From positions 124,001 to 188,000 of the forward strand of contig JAQWRY010000001.1 of the NCBI GenBank assembly GCA_029243485.1: DNA of 64,000 nucleotides, given 5' to 3'. The notes under the pieces were generated by a model that searched no databases, had not been told where the DNA came from, and saw only the letters and a list, made by a program, of their open reading frames with translations. Within the stretch, counting starts at the first letter, position 1. Every line of letters starts with the position of its first letter. The position numbers were made by a program, and so were the translations under genes. Positions 8,043 to 17,575 of the stretch are shown here, piece after piece. This DNA comes from Candidatus Binatia bacterium (GTDB lineage: Bacteria; Desulfobacterota; Binatia; UBA12015).

Positions 8043-8233
8043 AACGCTGCGCGCGAGGCCGAAAGCCACGCGGGCGCCCGCGGCCGCCGCTAGCGGCACC
8101 GGCGGTGGCCCCAGCCCCTCCCCCTGCGACGAGGCAGACACTTCGCCATCCGCCGGGCTTTTCCTCTGTCCCCCGACCGGTTACCGTCAATGATGTCGCG
8201 TCGCCCGCGACGTCCCACACGGTAGGAGCTACG

Positions 8234-8644
8234 ATGACGAAGAAGGTCGAGAAATCCCACGAGGAATGGAAGGCTGAGCTCTCTCCCGAGCAGTTCGCCG
8301 TCTGCCGCGAGAAGGCCACCGAGCGCGCCTTCTCCGGTGCCTACTGGGACCATCATGAGGCCGGCAAGTATGCCTGTGCTGGCTGCGGCGCGGAGCTCTT
8401 CGCCTCCGACACGAAATTCGACTCGGGAACCGGCTGGCCCAGCTTCCACACGCCCTCCGCAGACGGCAGCGTCGCCGAAGAAGTCGACGCGAGCCACGGC
8501 ATGCGCCGAACGGAAGTCCACTGCGCCGCCTGCGAGTCGCACCTCGGCCACGTCTTCGACGACGGCCCGACGCCGACCGGACTTCGATACTGCATCAACT
8601 CCGCGAGCCTGGACTTCGTTCCGAAGGACGACGAGAAGAAGTAG
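8234..8644 (+). CDS. msrB: Peptide-methionine (R)-S-oxide reductase MsrB
   Basis: The start [12 protein letters not shown] has a TAGGAGC ribosome site; a longer upstream frame is not supported. The 136-residue protein is a full-length single-domain MsrB with zinc cysteines C48/C51 (CAGC) and C97/C100 (CAAC), the GTGWPSF motif, the [11 protein letters not shown] motif and the catalytic cysteine C120 in RYCINSASL. It repairs oxidised methionine (R-sulfoxide) in proteins using thioredoxin. There is no signal peptide, so it is cytoplasmic. It is monocistronic as far as the window shows. Confidence 0.96.
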   Translation: MTKKVEKSHEEWKAELSPEQFAVCREKATERAFSGAYWDHHEAGKYACAGCGAELFASDTKFDSGTGWPSFHTPSADGSVAEEVDASHGMRRTEVHCAACESHLGHVFDDGPTPTGLRYCINSASLDFVPKDDEKK

Positions 8645-9385
8645 CCGCGCCGCAGCGTACCAGGATTGTTGGAGGTTCCTCTGCTGGTACTCCGCGCATC
8701 CGAGGAGTCGCGCTCGTTGACCGGGCGGTGGCAGCACTCGTCGTGTGAAGCCTGCTTCACGGGTACACGGTGGTCAGCAGTCGGATGCGACGCCGCGGGA
8801 TGCTCGACCCGGCATACGTGCCTGGCTGATTCGAGTCGCGGCCCACTCCGCTCGATCACGTCGGGGGGGGGGGGCTCTAGCCTCCCGCCGAGTCCTCCAG
8901 CCGGAGAGGGTAGCCTGCGAGAGTCATGGATCGGCCCCGCTGATCTGGGCCCGAGCTTGCACGCACCGGCCAGAACCAAGGCATCCAAGAACGAACAGGC
9001 CACTCACGAGGCGCCGCGTACGGCTCGAACGAGTGCCTCCTCGTGCTTGGCCCCGAGGCCTCCGTACAGCCCGCCCGCTCGATCCTCACTCAGTCTAACA
9101 ATACTGCTCCGCCGTGGACCGCGGGCACGGCGCGAGAAGCACCGTCGCCCCACCCGGCCTGGCCCCACACCGCCCCCACCATTCGTGCGCCGTTGCGCTG
9201 TCCCCGTCGTCTGCGTACTCGGCTCACTCTGCACACGCGGTGCCGCGAGATGGGGCGCTCTCTCTCTTGTTCCAACTTTGCGTCGCTCTACCCTGGTGCG
9301 AAGTGATTGAGCCGTCAGCATGACTTTCACTTATGCTTGACGTTGCAGCGTTCACTGCTCACTACCAAGCAACCGGAGGGGGACC
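8645..9385. other. Non-coding gap of about 740 bp
   Basis: No reading frame here has a ribosome site, family motif or the third-position GC bias seen in neighbours. Notable contents are a run of 12 G at 8863-8874, a short imperfect dyad around 8881-8920, and a relatively AT-rich stretch at 9290-9360 that probably carries the DUF1800 promoter. A minus-strand stretch near 9000-9060 (GGLYGGLGAKHEEALV) looks protein-like and could be a gene remnant, but I cannot name it. The rest shows nothing I can support. Confidence 0.5.
9307..9337 (+). promoter_or_regulatory. Candidate sigma-70-type promoter for DUF1800/DUF1501
   Basis: TTGAGC (9307-9312) and TATGCT (9332-9337) are separated by 19 bases in a locally AT-rich region, about 50 bases before the DUF1800 start and its GGAGGGGGA ribosome site. 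Spacing is at the long end and both boxes are imperfect, so this is only a candidate. Confidence 0.25.
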
Positions 9386-10867
9386 ATGGGAGACGAGAAT
9401 ACCGCCTTGTCGGCGGGAGACGTGCGCCACCTTTTGCGCCGCACCGGATTCGGAGCGAAGCCGAAAGAGGTGGAGAAGATGTCGGCGAAGTACCCCACGC
9501 GTGGGGCGGCCGCTGACAAGCTCTTGAAGTTCAAACCAGCGAACTTTCGTCCGGGCGGCAAAGACATACGCGCCCGGCAGGTCAGTTGGTTCAAGTACAT
9601 GCTGAAGGGGAAGCGAGCACTGCAGGAAAAGATGGTGCTGTTCCTGCACGATCATTTCGCGACGAACAACGACACCCTCGGCGATGACCTGCAGATGGCG
9701 AATCAGAACCGCCTTCTGCGCCAAGGCTGCATCGGGGACTTCAAGCAGCTGGTGAAGGACATCAATCTCGACCCGGCGATGATGGACTTCCTGGACACGG
9801 TCCGGAATCGCAAAGAACAACCGAACGAGAACTACCCGCGCGAACTCCTGGAGCTCTTCACCGTCGGAGTGACGGACTTCCAGGGAAACAACAACTACGA
9901 ACAGGAAGACATCGTCCAGATCGCGCGTGCGTTCAGTGGATGGCGTCTCAACGAGAAAGACGACCCCTTCCTGCAAGAAAGCCGGCACGACTTCATGGAG
10001 GACTTCCCCAAGCGGGGGCCGAAGGTGATCTTCCAGACCACCGGCAGCTTCGGGCCGGGTGGGCGCTCGTTCACGACGCTCGGTGAAGGGGCGACGGAGA
10101 TCGAGGAGGTGATCGACATCCTCTTCGAGCACACCGACTCGGACGGCGAGAACACCGTCGCTCGCCGGATTGCCCGACGCCTCCTCGAGTACTTTGCCCA
10201 CGGGGCGTACGCGACGTCGGACCCGCCTACGGCTGCCGCTGCGGACGCGGTCATCGCGGAATCCGGCTTCGATTCGAACTGGGACCTTGGCGCATTGATC
10301 CGCGCGATCCTCGTGAGCGATGCGTTCTACGAGACCGCCGGTTCGGGCCCGGCGACACCGCGCTCCGTGAAGTGGCCGATCGACTACGCGGTCACCTCGA
10401 TGCGGCTCCTCGGAATGAAGCTGAAGGGCAAGGATGCCCGACTCGACGGCGGCGCGCGGCGCCGCATCGTCGACCACCTTTCCGACATGGGCCAGGAACT
10501 CTTCGACCCTCCGAGCGTATTCGGCTGGGATTGGGAGAACTCGTGGATCACGAGCCGCACGGTGCTGTCGCGGGCGATCTTCGCGCGCGATCTCACGGTC
10601 GCCCGCGGAAACAGTGCGACCGGCTTTCGACCACACAAGTTGATGGACACCGAACTCACCGACCCGCCGGCGATCGTCGACGCGGTAACGGACGTTCTCG
10701 GCGTTTCCGATCGGATCTCTCCTACGGAGCGCGCGATCTTGATCGACTACCTGACCGACGAGGGCGTCCAGTCCTCCATCGACCTCGAAAACGAGGACGT
10801 CGTCGAGCGCAAGCTCGCCGGCCTTTTCGCCGTCGTGATGCAATCGCCGGCCTACCAGCTCCACTAG
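9386..10867 (+). CDS. DUF1800 family protein
   Basis: The ATG is preceded by GGAGGGGGACC. The 493-residue protein has the DUF1800 signature features: HLLRRTGFGA near the start, LFLHDHFATNND at about 85, NENYPRELLELFTVGV at about 150, the AFSGWR segment, and VFGWDWENSWI towards the end. DUF1800 proteins are nearly always encoded directly before a DUF1501 protein, as here (15 bases apart). No signal peptide is visible on this one, while the DUF1501 partner has a Tat signal. The biochemical function is unknown; they are abundant in bacteria with complex outer surfaces. Confidence 0.92.
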   Translation: MGDENTALSAGDVRHLLRRTGFGAKPKEVEKMSAKYPTRGAAADKLLKFKPANFRPGGKDIRARQVSWFKYMLKGKRALQEKMVLFLHDHFATNNDTLGDDLQMANQNRLLRQGCIGDFKQLVKDINLDPAMMDFLDTVRNRKEQPNENYPRELLELFTVGVTDFQGNNNYEQEDIVQIARAFSGWRLNEKDDPFLQESRHDFMEDFPKRGPKVIFQTTGSFGPGGRSFTTLGEGATEIEEVIDILFEHTDSDGENTVARRIARRLLEYFAHGAYATSDPPTAAAADAVIAESGFDSNWDLGALIRAILVSDAFYETAGSGPATPRSVKWPIDYAVTSMRLLGMKLKGKDARLDGGARRRIVDHLSDMGQELFDPPSVFGWDWENSWITSRTVLSRAIFARDLTVARGNSATGFRPHKLMDTELTDPPAIVDAVTDVLGVSDRISPTERAILIDYLTDEGVQSSIDLENEDVVERKLAGLFAVVMQSPAYQLH

Positions 10868-10882
10868 AAGGGGGAGAACCAA

Positions 10883-12298
10883 ATGGCTATTTCTCGCAGG
10901 CAGTTTCTCGGCCGCAGCGGAGCGGTTGCCGGCGGCGTCGTCGGCGCCAGTCTCTTCGGCAATCCATTCACGCGTGACGCGATGGCGATGACGCTCGGCG
11001 ATCGATACGTCGTCTCGCTCTACCTCGATGGAGGCAACGACGGCCTCAACACGATCACGCCGGTAGACAACGGCGGCTCCGGCGCCCTTCGCGCCGACTA
11101 TGAAGCGGCGCGCAACACCGGCAGCGGGGGAATCCGTCTCTCCTCGGGCGAGCTGCTCGTTCCGGGCGGCCCTTCCCTCCTCGACCCCAACACCGGGTCG
11201 CAGCTCGGCTTCCATCCGGGCCTCTACGGACTCTCGAACCTCTACGGCCAGGGCAAGGTCGCCGTGATCCAGGGCTGCGGGTACCCGAACGCAAGCCTGT
11301 CGCACGACACCTCCGCCAAGGTCTGGGAGCGCGCGGATCCAAATCGTTCCGGGATCAGCACGGGCTGGGTCGGCCGACATCTCGCGGCGCACTTCGGCCC
11401 CTCGGACATTCCGGCAGTCGCGGTTCGAGGGTCGATCCCCGGCGAGTTCGATCAGACCACTACGAGCGTGCTGACGGTCTCGCGCGTGGAGCAGTTCAAC
11501 TTCCCATACGACAGCAGCAATGGCTCCGACTCGACCTTCCGGCGAAACGCCTTGATGGCACTAGCCGACGAGTCTCTGCTCTCCGGCCAGCCGGTCCAAT
11601 CGCAAGTCGGCGCGGCTGACAAATCGACGCTCCTCGCGGCCGATAGCTACCCGGGCCTGCACGACGCCTACGAGGACGACCGACCGTCGTTCGATCAGAT
11701 GTACGACGACCTCGGGACCAGCGCGGCTCGAGACCTTCGTGAGATCTCGAAAATCATCTACGGCGTCGAGAACGCAGTCCCCAACGTGAACGCTCGCTAC
11801 TTCGAGCTACGCAACGGCGGGTACGACAACCACTCCGACCAGGGCGGCGGGAGCCCGGGCGGACGACACTACAACAACCACGAGGAGGTCGGGCAGGCGC
11901 TCGAGACCTTCTACGCTGATTGCGACGACATGGGCGTGGCGGACAAGCTCATCGTCTTCGTCTGGAGCGAATTCTCCCGCCGGATCCTACAGAACGACAC
12001 GGGGACGGACCATGGCACGCAAGGGCCGATGTTCGTGCTCGGCGGCACGGTCAACGGCGGCGTCTACGGGAACCACCCCGACATCGCCGACGGCTCCCTC
12101 GAAAGCGGGAATACCATCTACACCCAGGACGTCGCGAACCCGTACCGCTCGACGGACTTTCGGGACGTGTACGGGACCATCATGAAGCACTGGGTGAACG
12201 TGCCGCACGCCACCGTGCTCTCCAATCTTCTCCCGCTCGACACCGGTGATCCGAATGAGCGGTGGGCCACCGAGAACTTCGACATGGGTTTCCTCTAG
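10883..12298 (+). CDS. DUF1501 family Tat-exported protein
   Basis: A GGGGGAG site lies before the ATG. The 471-residue protein starts MAISRRQFLGRSGAVAGGVV, a classic twin-arginine signal (SRRQFLG). Family features follow: VSLYLDGGNDGLNT, GFHPGLYGL, the VWSEFSRRILQND segment and the conserved DHGTQGPMFVLGG motif near residue 375. DUF1501 is distantly related to the alkaline phosphatase/sulfatase fold, but no substrate is established. It is coupled to the upstream DUF1800 gene and ends before a roughly 100-base gap to sthA. Confidence 0.92.
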   Translation: MAISRRQFLGRSGAVAGGVVGASLFGNPFTRDAMAMTLGDRYVVSLYLDGGNDGLNTITPVDNGGSGALRADYEAARNTGSGGIRLSSGELLVPGGPSLLDPNTGSQLGFHPGLYGLSNLYGQGKVAVIQGCGYPNASLSHDTSAKVWERADPNRSGISTGWVGRHLAAHFGPSDIPAVAVRGSIPGEFDQTTTSVLTVSRVEQFNFPYDSSNGSDSTFRRNALMALADESLLSGQPVQSQVGAADKSTLLAADSYPGLHDAYEDDRPSFDQMYDDLGTSAARDLREISKIIYGVENAVPNVNARYFELRNGGYDNHSDQGGGSPGGRHYNNHEEVGQALETFYADCDDMGVADKLIVFVWSEFSRRILQNDTGTDHGTQGPMFVLGGTVNGGVYGNHPDIADGSLESGNTIYTQDVANPYRSTDFRDVYGTIMKHWVNVPHATVLSNLLPLDTGDPNERWATENFDMGFL

Positions 12299-12397
12299 GT
12301 ATGACGGGGTGCCGAGCGGGTCTTTGCGCCGGCACCCCGCAAACCCGCGACATCACGAACCGGATCGGCTATGGTTCGGAATTCGAAGGGAGCGTCG

Positions 12398-13798
12398 ATG
12401 TCACAAGAGCATTTCGATCTACTCGTCATTGGGAGCGGACCCGCGGGCCAGAAGGGCGCGATCAACGCAGCCAAGCTCGGCAAGCGGGTCGCGATCGCCG
12501 ACGGCGCGCTCGTCCTGGGCGGTACCTGCCTCCACACCGGCACGATCCCGAGCAAGTCCCTCCGAGAGGCCGTCCTGTACCTCTCCGGGTACCGGCAGAA
12601 GGCGTTCTACGGGAAAAGTTACGCCGTCCAGCGCCGGGTCACGTTCCGCGATCTCTCGCTCCGCGTGTCCGAAGTCGTCGATCGCGAACTCGACGTGGTT
12701 CGCGATCAGCTCGCCCGCAACCGCGTCGAGATCCTCGACGGACACGCTACCTTCGTCGATCCAAACACAGTCGAGATCAAACGCGACAACGGGATTTCGA
12801 TCCGTGCCTCCGCCGACGGGATCCTGATCGCCTGCGGTGCGCGGCCCGCCCACTCGCCTACCGTGCCGGTCGACGGCCGCCGCATCTTCGACTCCGATCA
12901 GTTCGTGAGCGAGTCCCGCGGGGACCAGGAGGTCGTGCGCTCCCTCATCGTCGTGGGCGCCGGCGTGATCGGCCTCGAGTACGCGGCGATGGCCACGGCG
13001 CTCGGCGCGGACGTGACGATCATCGATGGTCGCCGCGACGTCCTCGAGTTCGTAGATCGCGAAATTCTGGAGGCGCTGTTCTACAACCTCCGAGAGAACA
13101 ACGCGACGCTGCGTTTCGGCGAGAAGGTCGTGTCGGTGGGCATCGACGATCGCGACCGCGTGTCCGCGCAGCTCGAGAGCGGGAAGAAGGTCGCCGCCGA
13201 CACGCTTCTCTTCACCGTCGGGCGACAAGCAAACGGAGATCGCCTCGGGCTAGAGGCCGCCGGGGTCGAGGTCGACAAGCGCGGACGAATCCAGGTCGAC
13301 GAAAACTTCCAGACGACCGCCTCGCACATCTACGCCGCGGGCGACGTGATCGGCTTTCCCGCCTTGGCGTCCACCTCGATGGAACAGGGACGAATCGCGA
13401 GCTGCCACATGTTCGGCGTGCCGTTCAAGCACACGCCGGAGCTCTTCCCCTATGGGATCTATACTCTCCCGGAGATCTCGATGGTCGGCAAGACCGAAGA
13501 GCAGCTCACGGACGCCAAGATCCCGTACGAGGTCGGCATGGCCCGCTTCAGCGAGCTCGCCCGGGGACAGATGATCGGCGACCGCACCGGCCGTCTCAAG
13601 ATTCTATTCGATCCCGATAGCCTGAAGCTGCTCGGCGTTCACATCATCGGCGACGGCGCCGCCGAACTCGTCCACATCGGCCAGACCGTGATGTACTTCG
13701 GCGGCACCATCGAGTTCCTCCGCGACGCCGTCTTCAACTACCCAACTCTCGCCGAGGGCTACAAGGTCGCGGCGTTCGACGGGTTGAACAAGCTCTGA
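12398..13798 (+). CDS. sthA: Soluble NAD(P)+ transhydrogenase SthA
   Basis: The start MSQEHFDLLVIG has an AAGGGAG site. The 466-residue flavoprotein has an FAD site (IGSGPAGQKGA, 11-21), the segment GGTCLHTGTIPSK at 41-53, an NAD(P) site (VVGAGVIGLEYAAMA) and a C-terminal dimerisation domain. Lipoamide dehydrogenases carry CxxxxC at the 41-53 segment; here only C44 is present and the second position is threonine, which is the pattern of SthA-type transhydrogenases. The enzyme interconverts NADH/NADP+ and NAD+/NADPH in the cytoplasm. An exonuclease III gene follows 3 bases after the stop, so the two are probably co-transcribed. Confidence 0.9.
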   Translation: MSQEHFDLLVIGSGPAGQKGAINAAKLGKRVAIADGALVLGGTCLHTGTIPSKSLREAVLYLSGYRQKAFYGKSYAVQRRVTFRDLSLRVSEVVDRELDVVRDQLARNRVEILDGHATFVDPNTVEIKRDNGISIRASADGILIACGARPAHSPTVPVDGRRIFDSDQFVSESRGDQEVVRSLIVVGAGVIGLEYAAMATALGADVTIIDGRRDVLEFVDREILEALFYNLRENNATLRFGEKVVSVGIDDRDRVSAQLESGKKVAADTLLFTVGRQANGDRLGLEAAGVEVDKRGRIQVDENFQTTASHIYAAGDVIGFPALASTSMEQGRIASCHMFGVPFKHTPELFPYGIYTLPEISMVGKTEEQLTDAKIPYEVGMARFSELARGQMIGDRTGRLKILFDPDSLKLLGVHIIGDGAAELVHIGQTVMYFGGTIEFLRDAVFNYPTLAEGYKVAAFDGLNKL

Positions 13799-13801
13799 GC
13801 C

Positions 13802-14575
13802 ATGCGCGTCGTCACCTGGAACATCAACGGGCTGAACGCCCGCCAAGCCTACATCGAGCATTGGCTCGCAGCGCGCCAACCCGACCTGGTCGGCCTGCAA
13901 GAGCTGAAGATGATGGACGAGAAGTTCCCTCACCTCGCGTTCGAAGCCGCCGGCTACAAGGCGGTCACGCACGGCCAGAAGAGCTGGAACGGTGTCGCCG
14001 TGCTCGCGCGGGAGGACGTCGAAGTCGTCGCCCGCGGCCTCCCGGGCCAGGAAGACTTCGGCGCACGGTTCCTGCACATCCGCTCCGGCGATCTGGACTT
14101 CCTCACCGTGTACTGCCCGAATGGAAAGCACCTCGGGCACGACGACTATCCGCGCAAGCTAGCCTGGTACGACACGCTGGCCGATCACCTCGCCGCGACG
14201 CTCGATCCGACCAAGCCCGCCATCCTCGGAGGCGACTTCAACATCTGCCCCACCCCGCTCGACAGCTGGAACGAGGACGCCCATGCCGGCGAGATCTTCC
14301 ACACGGACGAGGAGCGCGCTCGCCTGCGCCGACTGGCCGATTGGGGATTCACCGACATCTACCGCGACCGGCATCCGGACACCCAGGCGTTCTCCTGGTG
14401 GGATTACCGCGGTGGCGCGTTCCACAAGAAGCAGGGCCTGCGCATCGATTTCCTGCTCGCGACAAGGCCCGCACTCGATCGCGTCACGTCCGTCGAGATC
14501 GACCGCGACTACCGCAAAAAACAGGACGGGCTGTCCGCCTCCGATCACGCGCCGGTGATCGCAGATCTCGACTAG
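13802..14575 (+). CDS. xthA: Exodeoxyribonuclease III
   Basis: This 257-residue protein has the exonuclease III/APE fold motifs in order: TWNINGLNAR, LQELK (metal-binding Glu), SWNGVAVLAR, the YCPNG segment, GGDFNICP (Asp and Asn of the active site), FSWWDYR, GLRIDFLL and SDHAPV (catalytic Asp-His). It cleaves at abasic sites and degrades 3' ends during base excision repair. It starts 3 bases after sthA. Its stop lies close to the stop of gcvP on the opposite strand. Confidence 0.95.
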   Translation: MRVVTWNINGLNARQAYIEHWLAARQPDLVGLQELKMMDEKFPHLAFEAAGYKAVTHGQKSWNGVAVLAREDVEVVARGLPGQEDFGARFLHIRSGDLDFLTVYCPNGKHLGHDDYPRKLAWYDTLADHLAATLDPTKPAILGGDFNICPTPLDSWNEDAHAGEIFHTDEERARLRRLADWGFTDIYRDRHPDTQAFSWWDYRGGAFHKKQGLRIDFLLATRPALDRVTSVEIDRDYRKKQDGLSASDHAPVIADLD

Positions 14576-14587
14576 TGCACCGCCGGC

Positions 14588-17464
14588 CTAGGCCGACTCC
14601 TCCGCCAGCGCTTCTAGTGGCGGGCACGTGCAGAACAGGTTGCGATCGCCGTACGCGTTGTCGATCCGACCGACGGGCGGCCAGTACTTGAAGTCGGCCA
14701 GCCACGGCGCCGGGTAGGCGGCGCGTCGGCGCGAGTACGGGTGGGACCACACGTCGTCGCTGACCGCCCCCGCGGTGTGCGGGGCATTCTTCAGCGGGTT
14801 GTCGTCCTTGTCGAGCGCGCCGCTCTCCACCTCGCGAATCTCTTGTCGGATCGTGAGGAGGGCGTCACAGAGCCGGTCGAGCTCCGCCCGGGGCTCGCTC
14901 TCGGTCGGCTCGATCATCAGCGTCCCGGCGACGGGGAAGCTCATTGTCGGCGCGTGGAAGCCGTAGTCCATGAGACGCTTGGCAATGTCCTCGACGTTCA
15001 CGCCCGCGCTCTTCTCGAAGGGCCGACAATCGATGATGAACTCGTGCGCGACCCGGCCGCCCGGGCCCGAGTAGAGAACGTCGAATCCCTTGGAGAGGCG
15101 TCGAGCCATGTAGTTCGCGTTCAGGATCGCGATCTCCGTCGCCCGGCGAAGCCCCGCGGCACCCATGAGCGCGATGTAGACCCAACTGATCGGCAGAATG
15201 CTGGGGCTCCCGTAGGGCGCGGCCGAGACGCCACCCTCCCCGCTCACCGGGTCACCCGGCAGAAACGGCTCCAGATGAGCGCGGGCCGCGATCGGCCCCA
15301 TGCCTGGACCGCCCCCGCCATGCGGAATGCAGAACGTCTTGTGCAGGTTCAGGTGACACACGTCGGCGCCAATCTGCGCCGGCGACGTCAGGCCGACCTG
15401 TGCGTTCAGATTCGCGCCGTCCATGTACACCTGGCCGCCCGCGTCGTGGATGATTCGACAGATCTCCTGGATCTCGGCTTCGAAGACACCGTGGGTCGAC
15501 GGGTACGTAATCATCAACGCACCGAGCGCGTCGGCGAACTCCTCGGCGCGACGTCGGAGATCCTCCACGTCCACGTTGCCGTTCGAGTCACACGCGACCG
15601 CCGCCACCCGGAAGCCGGCCGTCACGGCAGTAGCGGCATTCGTGCCGTGTGCGGAAACCGGAATGAGGCAGACGTCGCGCCCAGTGTCCCCGCGCGAGCG
15701 GTGATAGCGCGCGATGGCGAGCAGGCCAGCATACTCCCCCTGCGACCCCGCGTTGGGCTGGAGCGAGACCGCGGGCAGTCCCGTGATCGCACCGAGCCAC
15801 GCTTCGAGTTGCCCCAACATCTCCGTGTACCCGAGCGTTTGCTCCTTCGGGGCGTAAGGATGAATCCCACCGAACTCAGGCCACGTCACAGGGAGCATCT
15901 CGCTCGTTGCATTGAGCTTCATTGTGCACGAGCCGAGCGGGATCATCGACACGTTCAGCGAGAGGTCGCGCGACTCGAGCCGGTGGAGATACCGCAGCAT
16001 CTCGTGCTCGCCGCGGTAGGAGTGGAACACCGGGTGTTCGAGATAGGCACTCTTCCGCTCGAACGCCGCCGGCAGATCGAGATCCGCCTTGTCGGCCAAC
16101 GCGTCCAGATCCGGCGCAGCAACGCCGAAGGCGCCTAGGATACTGATGACATCGTCACGGTTGGTGGTCTCGTCGAGCGCGATGCCGACGGACCCGTCCC
16201 CAAAATCACGAAGGTTGATGCCAGCCGCATCCGCCGCGGCCATCACGTCGGCGCCACTTCGTCCGGCCGGGGTGACCCGGATCGTGTCGAAGTAGATTCC
16301 CGACGGCGTCTCGTGCCCGGCCTCCTGCAGACCCCTCGCCAGAGCACCACACAGACGACGAACCCGCCCGGCGATCCGCGCGAGGCCGTCGGGGCCATGG
16401 TAAACCGCGTACATGCCGGCCATGATCGCGAGCAGCACCTGCGCCGTGCAGATGTTGCTCGTCGCGCGATCGCGCCGGATGTGCTGCTCCCGCGTCTGAA
16501 TTGCGAGACGGTACGCGTTCGCACCGTCCGCGTCCTTCGACACGCCGATCAGTCGACCCGGCAGACGACGGGCGTGCTTCTCGTGCGTCGAGAGGTACGC
16601 CGCGTGCGGACCGCCGTACCCGAGAGGAACCCCGAACCGCTGGGTAGATCCGACGGCGATGTCCGCGCCCAGCTCGCCCGGAGGCGCCAACAAGGTGAGC
16701 GCCAGGAGATCGGCCGCCATCACGACCGTCGCGCCGGCGTCGTGCGCGCGCGAGGCGAGATCGCGGTAGTCTTCCACGCGGCCGTCGGTCGTCGGATACT
16801 GCAGGAGCACCCCGCAGTCTTCACCCTTGGTAAAGCTCATGTCGGACGTCGCCACGACTTGAACGTCCATCCCCATCGAGGACCCGCGCGTCCGCACCAC
16901 GCCGATCGTCTGCGGATGGCAATCCGCCGCGACGATGAACCGGTCGGCCTTGCGCGCGATAGCGCGACACATCCCCATCGCCTCGGCGGCGGCCGTGGCT
17001 TCGTCCAGAAGCGAGGCGTTGGCGAGCGGGAGGCCGGTCAGATCGGCGACCATCGTCTGGAAGTTGATCAGTGCCTCGAGCCGTCCCTGCGAGATCTCGG
17101 CTTGATACGGGGTGTACTGAGTGTACCAACCGGGATTCTCGAGAATGTTCCGCTGGATGACCGGCGGGACGATCGTGTCCGAATAGCCCATCCCGATGCA
17201 GGAGCGCTGAACGACGTTGCGCTCCGCCATCGTCCGCAGCCGCGCCAGCAGCTCACTCTCCCCCGGAGCCCGCTCGCCCAGACCGGGCAGCTTCAGCGGC
17301 TCTGCCAGCCGAATCGCCCCCGGGACCGTCTCCGCGGCCAGCTGCTCGAGGGAGGGACACTGGATGACCTCGAGCATCTCCGCCACGTCGGCGTCGCTCG
17401 GGCCGATGTGGCGCTCGGCAAAGGTGTCGGAGGGATCGAGCGACGAGTGGCGTGGCTGGCTCAT
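14588..17464 (-). CDS. gcvP: Glycine dehydrogenase (decarboxylating), P protein
   Basis: The 958-residue length is that of the single-chain P protein, not the split GcvPA/GcvPB form. It opens with [17 protein letters not shown], the usual start of the family, and contains the PLP lysine motif [16 protein letters not shown] around residue 700, the GSCTMKLNA motif and [12 protein letters not shown]-like serine/glycine region. The enzyme decarboxylates glycine and passes the aminomethyl group to lipoyl-GcvH. Unusually, no gcvT, gcvH or lpd neighbour is present, so the rest of the cleavage system must be elsewhere. I looked for a glycine riboswitch in the 110 bases upstream and saw none. Confidence 0.96.
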   Translation of the reverse strand: MSQPRHSSLDPSDTFAERHIGPSDADVAEMLEVIQCPSLEQLAAETVPGAIRLAEPLKLPGLGERAPGESELLARLRTMAERNVVQRSCIGMGYSDTIVPPVIQRNILENPGWYTQYTPYQAEISQGRLEALINFQTMVADLTGLPLANASLLDEATAAAEAMGMCRAIARKADRFIVAADCHPQTIGVVRTRGSSMGMDVQVVATSDMSFTKGEDCGVLLQYPTTDGRVEDYRDLASRAHDAGATVVMAADLLALTLLAPPGELGADIAVGSTQRFGVPLGYGGPHAAYLSTHEKHARRLPGRLIGVSKDADGANAYRLAIQTREQHIRRDRATSNICTAQVLLAIMAGMYAVYHGPDGLARIAGRVRRLCGALARGLQEAGHETPSGIYFDTIRVTPAGRSGADVMAAADAAGINLRDFGDGSVGIALDETTNRDDVISILGAFGVAAPDLDALADKADLDLPAAFERKSAYLEHPVFHSYRGEHEMLRYLHRLESRDLSLNVSMIPLGSCTMKLNATSEMLPVTWPEFGGIHPYAPKEQTLGYTEMLGQLEAWLGAITGLPAVSLQPNAGSQGEYAGLLAIARYHRSRGDTGRDVCLIPVSAHGTNAATAVTAGFRVAAVACDSNGNVDVEDLRRRAEEFADALGALMITYPSTHGVFEAEIQEICRIIHDAGGQVYMDGANLNAQVGLTSPAQIGADVCHLNLHKTFCIPHGGGGPGMGPIAARAHLEPFLPGDPVSGEGGVSAAPYGSPSILPISWVYIALMGAAGLRRATEIAILNANYMARRLSKGFDVLYSGPGGRVAHEFIIDCRPFEKSAGVNVEDIAKRLMDYGFHAPTMSFPVAGTLMIEPTESEPRAELDRLCDALLTIRQEIREVESGALDKDDNPLKNAPHTAGAVSDDVWSHPYSRRRAAYPAPWLADFKYWPPVGRIDNAYGDRNLFCTCPPLEALAEESA

Positions 17465-17575
17465 CCCGCAAGGGTATGAATCGGGCTCCGGGCAGGCAAA
17501 CCGACGGTTCCCGTTGAATCGCCGCCGGAGGCTGCGCTACAGAGAATCGCCCGCGAACCCCGAGAAGGAGCCCAC

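Noticed and set aside
8666-9310. Plus-strand open frame in the 740-bp gap
   Set aside because: Runs through the G12 tract, no ribosome site, no motif and no coding-like third-position bias.
14584-14595. CGGCCTAGGCCG palindrome between xthA and gcvP as a terminator
   Set aside because: It includes the gcvP stop codon and its coding bases, is only six base pairs per arm without a T tract, and can arise by chance in GC-rich sequence.
17465-17575. Glycine riboswitch before gcvP
   Set aside because: No recognisable aptamer core in the roughly 110 bases of leader.
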